The notes beneath the pieces were generated by a model. The model ran no database searches, was not told where the DNA came from, and saw only the letters and a program-made list of their open reading frames with translations. Source: Klebsormidium nitens (taxonomy: Eukaryota; Streptophyta; Klebsormidiophyceae; Klebsormidiales; Klebsormidiaceae). From it: 29,618 bases of DNA. This document shows positions 1 to 10,200 of this stretch, piece by piece. Location: NCBI GenBank assembly GCA_000708835.1, contig DF237792.1, positions 1 to 29,618 on the forward strand, given 5' to 3'. A program made the translations under genes and the position numbers. Numbering within the stretch: the stretch's first letter is position 1; every line of letters begins with the position of its first letter.

Positions 1-240
1 CCCTCTGGCCTGTTGGAAGGGGGAAGGCGGTCAAGCGCAAAAAGCGATGTCAGAAAGGGGCCGTTTTTAACGATCAGGCGAGCTATCTCGCGGGGTAAAG
101 CGGCCGTTTCTTGAAGTATCGTCAAAGCCGGCTTGAAATGTTCCGTCAAAGCTTCCTTTGAACTTTCGGGAAGGAAGGGTAGTCTATTACCAATGAAGAT
201 GGAAGCTGGATCAGTGGCTACAAAGCTGGCCCTATTCGAT
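1..240 (-). CDS. Partial coding exon of an unidentified protein, cut by the window edge
   Basis: One minus-strand frame is open from about 240 down to the window edge (about 80 codons). It reads as ordinary soluble protein, with segments such as SIFIGNRLPFLPESSKEAL and LTILQETAALPREIARLIVK. An in-frame TAG lies just upstream near 246, and possible acceptors (CTGTAG near 246, ATCCAG at 207-206) suggest this is an internal exon starting somewhere between 205 and 245. I do not recognise the family. The gene would continue left of the window and would have its 5' end to the right, divergent from the MYND gene. The opposite strand is also open for about 37 codons, so the strand call rests on composition. 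Confidence is modest. Confidence 0.4.
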
Positions 241-668
241 CTCTACAGCTACAGCTAGAGCAGCTTTGGAAGAAGCACTAGGGAGGCGCAGGCAGCTGCC
301 AGGCGGCTCAATGTACTGTTTTACAAGCTGCAATTCTGGTTTCAAAGCCCTTAGGTAGCACCAAGGAGACAGCATTTACAAATCTTGTTGGGGTTTAAGC
401 AAACATCCTGCAGTAAATCTAGAGATAGCAAGCTGCAGAAACAATGCTCGAGGAACGAGTGGCAGACTGATTGTTACAACCTGTCTTTCAATGCAAGTAA
501 GGGAATAGGAAGCATGGTAGGAGTGGAATCAACTACCTAGGGCAGACTCACTGACAAGTTGGTACAGTTGGTGCAGCTCAATAAGGGTTTTCCAAATGAG
601 GCTCCAGCACCAAGAGAACTCCTCCTTGTCCTGCTAACATAAACAGCAACTGGTGCACATCTAGGAGA

Positions 669-2379
669 ATGGCTGCTGATAAGACGTGCCGGCGCAAAGG
701 CTGCCGATATGAGGTGCTCCAGGTGTAGTGCAAATGGGATTGACGTGTGGTACTGCACAAGAGAGTGCCAGGCTGCAGACTACAAGGCTCACAAGCAGGT
801 TTGTCACCGCTAACAATATTGCAATTTATGTGGAGAAACATCCCTCTTCACTTCTGATCTTCCTGCTTGCTCGGTTCAGCACGTACCTCAGTCCCAGCTT
901 CTGACTGCCTCACTGCATTTCTGCATGGTTCGCAAGCTGTATTGCTGAGGGTCTGAATGCTGCAAGATTATGTTCTGGCTCAAATTGAACACGATCAGCC
1001 TACTATCAAGGATTTGATTGTTTTGAATCAAATGCTGTTGCATAATTCTCTCGTTTTGCTGTGTTTGTTTGCACCTAAATCCTGTGAGCTTGCAAGTGTT
1101 ATGACTATTAGGGTCTGGATGAGAGATGAGGGGCTTGCCCAGACTGGGGTGTGTCAGGATCAGCCTTGTCATCGCTCTGCCAGATTCAAGCCAAGTCAAT
1201 GTCTCAAGTTCAAGGGGCACACATTTTGCATTCCGCTCTATGTGCTCCTTATGGTATGCCTTACACAAGGTTCAACTACGAGGCAGTTCTTGCCCGCACG
1301 CCGTCTGACTGAGTTCCTAACATAGTTTTGGAATGCTTGAACCTCATCTGAGCATGTCCCAGGGACTCACAGGATCCTTCTCATGATCGTGCAAAGGCCA
1401 AGCCCCTAGTCTCCATTTGTAATGTCCAAGAAATTCTGCTCACTCTTACGTGCTTTTCTTTCTTAGCGCAGGCCTGCAAAGCTGGGGTAGCAAGCTTCGA
1501 CTCCACCCATCCAGAAACCACTTCCTATGGAAACCGCATGTTCACGTCGCAAGGCCTTCCAAAGGGCCTCCAAACAGTTGCCGCTTCCAAAGACAATCCC
1601 CGGCAATGGTGCGAAGGTCCGAGCGAAAAGCGGACATACATACGGTTTGTAGACTCATTCCGACTTCGAACAGAGGACGAGTATTCGTTCAATGGGGACG
1701 TGTCAGGACTGTATGCGCAAGAAGACCCGATGCCGTGCTTCAAGCGGTACTTGAAGAAGGCCAAGGCAAAAGGGCTGATGCCAGGTGAGGAGCAAGATTC
1801 ATCGACGATTTTCAATACAAGAAATTCAAAAAGCCCACTCGAGCTGACAATCACACCCTTATTATGGCTTAAGACTTGAGCGAAGGAACTGATGAAGATG
1901 AGGAGATACTGTCCAGATGCTTGGAGGCCGGTCTTTGACCTTCAACCGTAGGAACGTTGATTAGATTGCCTCTGACGATTTAAGATAGCGGGGAGAAACT
2001 TGACTTGACAATCAGCGTGGCAACTTTTGACTAAAAGAGATATACCAAAAGAAGCAGCCGCTCGTTGCAACACTGTTTAAGGGTTGGTCTCTGTACCCTT
2101 TAATCACGGTATTGCCCTTCGACCTGCCTCGTAAAACACACCCCTCTCGCAAGTGCAATCCCGATTCTCAGTGCTGCTCTCCTTTGGCCAGACTGGTGGA
2201 ACGCTGAAAAAGAGGCCGAGCTTCTGGACGTGGCGCGCTCCGACAAGTGGGCGGCGATCCACTTAGCGGTCGAAAAGAGTGACATCACTGAGCATTACGG
2301 GTATGCTTCGATGGAGCATATGGTCCTCCGCGGTTTGGCCGAGCAGGTTACGGGAAGTAGTGTTATGTCGATGTTCTAA
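669..2379 (+). CDS. MYND-type zinc-finger protein, three exons, frame break in exon 1
   Basis: Exons are about 669-798, 1472-1784 and 2192-2379 (TAA). Exon 1 carries the core of a MYND finger, MRCSRCSANGIDVWYCTREC followed by QAADYKAHKQ. The last zinc ligand comes from exon 2: splicing CAG|GCCTGC gives HKQAC, the expected H-x3-C. Exon 2 continues with FVDSFRLRTEDEYSFNGD and PMPCFKRYLKKAKAKG. Exon 3 joins in phase (G|AC, giving MPDWWNAEKEAEL) and ends with IHLAVEKSDITEHYG and MVLRGLAEQV. This C-terminal region resembles that of MYND proteins in plants and algae; MYND fingers bind proline-rich partners and the function here is unknown. The start is uncertain. ATG 669 opens MAADKTCRRKGC, which supplies the missing first Cys pair but is one base out of frame with the finger. 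ATG 709 is in frame but lacks that pair. Introns are 799-1471 (with long overlapping ORFs on both strands that I regard as chance) and 1785-2191. Total length is about 200 residues. Confidence 0.83.
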
Positions 2380-3933
2380 GCAAGCCAATGCCATCCGGTT
2401 ATGAAAGGAAACCTCAGTTTGAGAATTGATTGGGCCTGGGTGCGTCGACAACACTGTCATGCAAATACTCTGATCCTGATTGCAAAAAAGTGCTACAAGG
2501 TCGGAGTGCGTCAAAGGCAAGGAAGATGTTGGGAAACTATTGTCGCTCTACATGCAAAGGCGGCTGATTTGAGCAGTTTGCAAACCAGAAGTTCAAATAG
2601 TACTGCAACTAAAGAATCATGAGCTACCGCCCGAACCCATGCCGATTTGCAATTGAACAGGAGCCAGACAATCATTGGTTCATGTTCCTTACCTAGTTGC
2701 TTGGGCAAACACATGGCCTACTAGCTAGAAGCGCTGGTACGGGCTGCGCCACCGCCCAGCGACTAGGCTGGGCGGTCATTCGAGTCGAACCTAACGTATC
2801 CGATCTGGACAATGGTCGGTCTGATCGAGTCAAGGGCTGCGCGCTTCCGTCGGAAGTTCCACGAACACTTATATCGAGGTTCTAACTTTTGAGCACACAG
2901 GGCGCGCGCGGCGGCACGGCATGCCATGCAAGCTATAGTATCAAAGTTTTGGCCATATCCTTGGAGCCGCGCGGGGCGCGGGTCCAGCTGCTTTAATTTA
3001 CATGTTTCCATATCGGACTCAGGCACGCACTCCCAAGTTATAATAGTGACGTACAAATCAGGCTAACTGCGACCATGATCCGATCGTGGTCATATGCTAC
3101 GCAGACATATCCAATCATATCGATCAACGTCTACCTGCGCAGGCTAATGGCCAGCATGTGGGCCACGCGCGGCAGGAGTGTTTCTGATCGCTTCAATTGT
3201 ACGAGCTGCGGGTTAGTACCTGCCCGTAGCACAGTTGAATACATGCATGCAGTGCACTTATGCTGCATCGGCCTGTAAGGGTTCAGATTGCCTCCAGCAT
3301 TCCGTACTCGAGTATGTTGAGAAGCCGAGCTCGGTCAAAGACGGTACCTATTGCATGCTCGGCCGATTAGCACTCCCGGGCGGAAGAAGCAGCAGCATGG
3401 TGGCACGTTGGTAACCTTCAAGAGGGAGGCTCTGGTAGGCTCAACTACATAATTGAACGAAGCCTCAGTGCTGAAGTTTCTGTGTGGCAAAGAAACGTTT
3501 GGGCAAGGCTTTACCTTTTCGAAAGGCTTTAAAGGACGTATGATTTCCAGGAGCGCTATGAGATCTTGAGTGTCAACCTTTTCCATTTCAAGCAGGCCCC
3601 AGGACTCTGACTTTGCTGGCTTCTTATCTCATTTCGAAACTTCCCTTAGTTGCTTTACATAACGTACGTATATACTTCGTGGATAGAGTCTACTGTACAG
3701 TCACAAACAAAGAACACTGGTGAATGCACTGCCGGCTCAGCCAACGTCGGGATGTTGATCGAGTGTCGTCCCGATGTCCATCGCGCTCCCCGGTCGTACA
3801 AGTAGGTCACCCCAGCTTTGGTCAAGTGCTGTCACCGACTGTCAAGGAAACATGCCTTGCGAACCCTTCAGTCGATCGAAGATTACCGCAATATCTTGAG
3901 CAACGAGCCACTCTCAAGGCGAAACCTGCCGCG
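2380..3933. other. Intergenic stretch between two convergent genes
   Basis: No reading frame here looks like protein. The stretch separates the MYND gene stop (2379) from the E2F stop (3934), so the two genes converge and it should contain both 3' UTRs. It includes GC-rich patches near 2900-2990, one perfect hairpin (2751-2776), and a weaker near-palindrome around 3071-3091 with one mismatch in a 10-bp stem. I saw no tRNA or other RNA gene. Confidence 0.5.
2751..2776. repeat. Perfect inverted repeat, 10-bp stem with 6-nt loop
   Basis: ACCGCCCAGC at 2751-2760 is exactly complementary to GCTGGGCGGT at 2767-2776, with GACTAG between. The stem is GC-rich (8 of 10 pairs). It lies about 370 bases beyond the MYND gene stop and about 1.2 kb from the convergent E2F stop. 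It could form in RNA from either strand, but its role is unknown. Confidence 0.75.
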
Positions 3934-4209
3934 CTACTGTAAAGTTGAGACCCCTTCGGCATTTGTCGAGACCAAAAACCTGACAACAATCAAGCAGGAA
4001 AAGCAAGACGGCATGTAACCGAAACCCATGGATGCATATTCTGGCATCCCCTTGGTGCAATTAGATACCCATTCTCCAACGTCATCACGAAAACAGACAG
4101 AACAGACACATAGCGCCAGCGAAAGGATACGTTCTTCCTCAAAGAGCTCGTCGATCCCCGGGCCAACACCGCCGTCGTCCAGACTGCCCAGCCAGTAGTC
4201 GTCCTCCCC
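3934..4209 (-). other. E2F last exon with RB-binding transactivation motif
   Basis: The acceptor TTTTTGCAG precedes [14 protein letters not shown], matching the DYWLL/DYW-type acidic core that binds the RB pocket in E2Fs. DELFEEE follows, where other plant E2Fs have an acidic stretch ending in D-x-W. Exon 11 ends in phase 0 (GAG|GTCAGC), as this exon requires. The remaining about 65 codons to TAG at 3936-3934 are rich in Cys and Phe and do not look like an E2F tail. A donor-like CGTATCC just after DELFEEE leaves room for a further intron. Confidence 0.8.
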
Positions 4210-7200
4210 CTGCAAAAAGGTGGTGTCTCGGTCACTTCGGCAGCAGCAGAAAACGAACATTGACAGAAGCGTCGAGACTCGAGTCATCTCTCGAATATGT
4301 TTGTGCAGGTACTTACGGAACCGCGGCTGATTGCCTGAAGGGCAAGATTTGCATGAGAATCTAGCTCTTCCAAAACCGTTCACCATTCATGAGACATTTA
4401 AATGTCTGCGCAACGTGCACGGATATCAAAAGAATAAGCAAGTTCCCCTCGCCCACTAGTCGACCACCACTTCTCAGTTGATACTTCGTCTCCTCTTCAT
4501 GGATAACAAGCAGAAAGACAGTTCCTCCGCGAACACGTTCAGGAAAGGCTGACGTAAGCAAGGCTGACCTCAGCAGCCGTCAGCGATCGAATCCGCGACG
4601 GGCTGGTGGGCATTTGCGCCGCCTCCGCCATTCCCGCCTCGTCCCGCAAGAGCGCCCCTTCTCGCAGAATCGCCCCCTCTTCCGGCCTTACTGGCCGGGG
4701 CTGGGCCGGCTCTGCAACCGCCCCGTGGGCGTCATCCGTTTGCATCTCCTCCAAGTCGGGTTCGTGACGGCTGCAGAAAGTGGGTTAAGTTTGAATAGCT
4801 AATAGCAGCCTGCCTCACCAGTGGGTTACGGGATTGTTGAGAGACCATTGTTTTGCATCGTTCAAGTTGGGTTCGTGACGGCTGCCAAAAGTGGGTTGAA
4901 AAGCATGATCTGGGAGAAAAGCAGCCTACCTCACCGGTGGCATACGGGATTTGTGTTCTTTGAAGAAGGAATCATTGTTTGTAATTCCTCAAATCAAGTT
5001 TGTGACGGCTGCAAAAAACGGGTTGTCTTTAAACTGAGGGGAAGCAGCCTGCCCAACAGTGGATTACGGGGATTGTGTGAAGAAGCAGATCATGGGTTTG
5101 CAAGTCCTCTAAAGTCAAGGTCGTGACGGCTTCCGAACATGGAATTTTGCAAATCCAGGGGAAAGCAACCGGGGGTCCTAAGAGACTAGTTGGTCACGGG
5201 GTCTGTGTTGTGGCGAAGAAGCAAATCGAAGTCTGCGCTTACATGAAGTCGGCTTCGTGACGGCTGCGGACAAGTGATGAAAGGGAGCGGGGCAAACAAC
5301 GGGGGGGCTGTGCGGTTTGGTACTCATGAATTTTTTGCTCCATCATCAGATATTTGGGTATCCAACAAAGACACTCACCAGAGGTAGTTGGTGAATCTTC
5401 AGCTTCGTCCCATTCAGACGGCTCCGGAAAAAGGGATGCTGGAATTTGTCACTGCAGTGTCACCTTTCCTTCAAGAACGCTGAGCACGACCAGAGTGATC
5501 GACCGAAGAACTAAAGAGAAAGGGTGGCCGCATGTCTTCGTCACAAGTGCTCACCTCACAAGGTAGACGTCAATCGGCCCGGCAGTGCTCCGCAAAATGA
5601 TTTGATAGTTACCCTGCAGGAAATGACAGACTTTCACTTCGTATAGAAACAGAGAACGCCTTCATCTGCAATTCCCTTAGACAGCTTCGAAAATTGCTGT
5701 CCGCTGTCCTTATGCGTTCTCTGATGGCTGCTTACATCAGTTGAGTGACGAAACCATGGGTCTTTAGGTTCCTCTCGTTCCTGAATGTCTCCCGCACATC
5801 TACAGCAGAAGTCATGTTTCACTTCATTTATCATTGTCCGCAATGAGCTTCAACAGTACCCTTCCAGGTATTTTCTCTCGTCTCTTGAAGATAAACATGC
5901 CCTTAATCCTGGGGACATGTCATTCTGAGCCACTTTCCTGTTTCAGCATCCCAAAATGGCTCTATGAGCCACAAACCCGAAGTTATGAAGGAAAGTTTGA
6001 AATTGTTAAGAGGAAGGAGAGTCACGAGCTGCGCATTTCTTACTGTATCCTCCACATTCGGCGCTTCGACTTCGGTCCCCGGCGGCGCCTTGATCGCGAT
6101 CAAGGTTTCCCTCTGTGCACAGAAGACGCTAGATGAGCCGCCGAGACTCAACTTCGTGCAAAGAGGTGGCGAGTATGTTACTTCGGACCCATTTCAATAT
6201 CTAGAGGCGGCAGCCAAACATGAAAGCGATCTGCGCGGACTTGGCTAATGGCCCCAGTAAAAGCAGGCAGCAGAGGGTTGCGCAACCTAGTACCGTCTTC
6301 AAGGGCACAACGCGGTTTCGATACCAACACTGAACAATCTGAGGACTCGGCGTCAGACCACACCACGGGAATCGAGCAGATGCTTACATTGGACAACTAT
6401 CCGCGGAAACATAAAAGTGCTGGCATTTTTCATAAATTCTGCCTCCTAATCTCAAAAGCGCTGCGCTAAAACCCCTAAAACCCCAAAAGCTCGAAGCCTG
6501 GCGAGCTTACCTCGAAGCCTGGCAAGCTTTTGATGTCCTGCTCCGTCACGTAGAGCCATCTGAGAAACGTCCGTCAAGGAAGCGACAAACGCAAGAAACC
6601 CGTTCAGGGAAATTCGATGGAAAGCAAAGTTGTGAAACGTTGCAAGCTTTGAATGCTCGAAAAGGTTGTAGGCAAACCGTTTCTCGAAAGAACTCAAGAA
6701 GTCTGATCCGACGTATCGCACAAATAGGTAGTGTGTGGTGGATACTGTTTACTGTGCTCATCCTCCTGAAACGCTGCCACCCTTTCTCGCATCATCCTGC
6801 AAAGGGATCCAGCGAAGTATATAACATATTCGACACGCTTATGGATGATTGCAGCAGCAAGGCTGATGGGATAAGGATCGTCTTGTGAAGTATGCTCTGA
6901 CGATTATCGTTTCCGTCCACGTACACGAAAGATCTGGGCTTGGATGCTCTGCACGTCAACGAAGTCATCTCACCCTTAAACCATCGACGGACGAACGGAC
7001 GTTAGAAAGAAGCGGAAGCGGAATCTAAGGTCTAAATTCTACCCTTGTCACCTTCCTTTGATGAATCGTCGACTCGAGCTAGGAAAGAATGACAGCACCG
7101 TCGAGTCGCACTAAGGTTCGACAGAAAAGCCGGTCAGTTGCGCTTAGGTAACGATTACACTTTGACCCGAGCTCTAAGCCAGACTCTAAGCAAGTTTAAG

Positions 7201-10200
7201 CTTGGAGTTGACGCTCACTGTATCTGTTCGTCGAGCGCCATCTCCTGTTGCTGCAAGTGATCCAGCTCCGCTTGCAGCTGGGCCGTCTCGTCCAGCGACT
7301 CGACCGTCGTCGTTCCCGCAGCACCCCTGCAACCGCGGAGCGATGGGTTAGCTTAACGATGCGGGTTAGGGTTTGACCGATTGGAAGTCGCTTCATTTAC
7401 CAGATGCAGTTTTGAGTCTCGATCAGCGACTCGACCGCTGTTGTGCCCGCAGCGCCCCTGCAACGGGTTAGGCTTAACGAATCAGGTTGAGGTCTGAGCA
7501 AACGGGACGCAGCTGCATGTACCAGATTGCTGTTTGGAGTGTCCTTCAGCAACTCGACCGTTGTTGTGCCCGCAGCGCCCCTGCAATTGCGGCTTTATGG
7601 GTTAGCCTTAATGTCTCAGGTTAAAATTTGAGCCGATTGGAGTTGCTGCAGTCACCAGATATGGTTTCGAGTCCCGTCTAGCAACTCTACCGTCGTCGTG
7701 CCCGCAGCGCCCCTGCGATTTGCGTAATTTTGGGTTAGGCTTAACGATTCGGGTTAAGGTTTTAGCATCCGGGAGTCGCTGCATTTACGAGATGCTGTTT
7801 GAGGAGGGGCGTTCAGCGACTCGACCGTTGTCCTGCCCGCAGCGCCCCTGCAACCGCGGATTCATAGGTTTGGCGTAACGACTCGACTTAAGGGCGAGCA
7901 AACGGGAGACGCTGCATGTACCAGATTGCTGTTAAAGTCGCGTTCAGTGACCCAACCGTCGTTGTAGCCCCAGCGCCCTGCAATTGCCACTCATGGGTTA
8001 GGCTTAACGTCTCAGGGTAAAGGTTTGAGCATTTGGGAGTTACCGCATGTACGAGATGCTGTTTGTGGAACGTTCAGCGACTGAACCGTGGTCGTGCCTG
8101 CAGCGCCCCTGCAATCGTGGATTCCTAGGGTAGGCTTAACGAGTCGGGTTAAGGTTTGAGCGGTAGGGAGTCGCTGCATTTACCAGATGCTGTTTCGAGT
8201 CTCGTCCAGCAACTCGACCGTCGTTGTGCCTGCAGCACCCCTGCAACGGACTTTATGGATTAGGCTTGACGACTCGGATTAAGGTCGGGAGTGGCTGCAT
8301 TTACCAGATGCTGTTTCGAGTGACGTTCAGCGAAGCGCCCGTCGTTGTGCCCGCAGAACCGCAACTGCGGATGATGTGTCAGTTTTAAGGTTTACTCTCA
8401 GGTCCGAGCAACTCTTGTCTGACCAGAAATAGCGGGTCGTAATGCTGTCGTCCGCAAATGCGACTATCGGTGCCCGGAGCACCCCTGCAACCGCCAATCT
8501 GGGTGGGCTTTACGGTTTGAGGTTTTAGTATGAGCAGCTCTTGTCTGACCAGGACGATGTCGTAAGACTTTCGGTTAGCGACTTGACGGCCGCCGGGCCC
8601 AAAGCGCCTCTGCAATCGCGGGGGAATTATTTTTGCTTAACGGTTCACGTTCAGGTCCAACCATGTGAAGTTGACTCTGCCTGGGCCAACAAAGAAAGGC
8701 CTTAATTTACTCTCCCCTATTCATCTCCCCGTGCATGAAAGAAACTTTCCGAAGCAAGATGATGAATACGGACCCTATGAAAAACGGCGTCTTCAACTGA
8801 AATCAAGAGCGTTACGTGCGAGTTGAGTCATCTGGACGTCTGCTAGGCACCTCGTCGTCGAACGGATACACGGCCGCAACAAGAAGCGGTCAAAACTTTC
8901 TGACTTCTGCTTTCCGAACCTCTTGCCACGTCCTCACACGCTACTTGTGTTCACGTCACAAATACAGGTCTGGTAATGTTGCTATGGCGACCAGAATATA
9001 GCTTAGGGGAAGGTTCCCGAACATAAGCGTGTAGAGCGTGAAATGGACTTACTTCCACAGAATGTTGTTCTTCGACTTCTTCTCGATCAACCCGATCCCC
9101 TCCAGCACGTTCGTGATGTCGTATATTCGTCGCTTTTGTACCTGGAAGCGGGACAAGAGGTTGGTCGCTTGCAGCGACATTTCGGTTCTAGTGTTCCAAT
9201 GGATCTTGACGTCTCTTAATCTAGTACGCAAACTTCAGCAGGAACGCGACATGGAGCGAAGCGGACCTAGTGACCAGTGAAAAGACCCCTGCATGTCACT
9301 ACCGTCTAGGTTCTTCAAAAAGCATGCAGACTAAAAGATCATGCAGCTTTATTAGTCTGTCTCTTCATGCAATGCTCGTGCCTTCATCCCAACGGGGATT
9401 AGACCAGCGACTCGTGACTGTCCTGTACCGGTGGTAAGAACTGCCTGCTATACTTACCTGCAGCGTTTCAGCAGCTTTATTTAGGTCAACGACACCGTCA
9501 ACCGCCTGCTTTATAAGGTCGATGAAGCGCTTCGTAAGCAACCCTGCAAAGATCGCAGGAGGAGGATTGGAAGGATGACGGGGAACGGTGGCAAGTGGCG
9601 CTAACATCAGGAGTGCGATTGTTTCAAGGGAACTCTGAATTGGCCGATTCCTGTCTTCGGCGCAAGAACAAAGTTTACGAAGTTGCAGACACGGATAGCT
9701 CCCACTACATACAATCAGCGACCATGTCATAAAAAACCCTAGGTGCTGACGCCCAAAACTGGAAGCCAAACTACAAAGGCTTGGCAAGTCGTCTTTGTCC
9801 ACCTGGTGGATTCCGCCGGATATATCGGGAAGTAGGTCGCACTCACCAAGAGACTGGTCGTATCTGCTGCAAGAGCTGCCGGGAGTTTGCTGTGACGCAC
9901 TCGGAGGTGACCCTGCAGAAAAAGAAAGAACCTTTGTGAGCTTTAGCTGGAAAGGTAGCAAACAGGGAAGAAGACACGAAAGCCTGATGCATTATCGGGT
10001 CAGGGCAACAAAAGATTAATGAAACAAACTGCCTGAATAAAGGGAAAATGACGAATGCTTTCCAGATGTCTAGGTGCAGAATGAAGGACAAAGTGGCTTT
10101 CATCACGCGCTCCAGCAAATATTTCTAAGTCGATCCAACTCTTATCTAGTGCGGCACAAGTCGACTGCTGACAGAGATTGTTCCGGACAAACGGTTTTGG

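Noticed and set aside
888-1325. Overlapping 122- and 126-codon frames on opposite strands
   Set aside because: They lie in intron 1 of the MYND gene, overlap each other antiparallel, and neither resembles a protein family.
2770-2800. tRNA gene suggested by GGTTCGACTCG on the minus strand
   Set aside because: No acceptor-stem pairing, anticodon arm or A box at the right distance could be found.
5379-5451. Exon between the marked box and the exon starting at 4770 (frame [10 protein letters not shown])
   Set aside because: It has a good acceptor and donor, but including it leaves the wrong phase for the next exon, while 5555 to 4770 splices perfectly in phase. Kept only as a possible diverged array member.
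7196-8615. Telomere-like GGGTTAGGGTTT motifs as an interstitial telomere
   Set aside because: They occur once per ~130-bp unit within the intronic part of array 1, not as contiguous short repeats; the exon-derived unit explains them.
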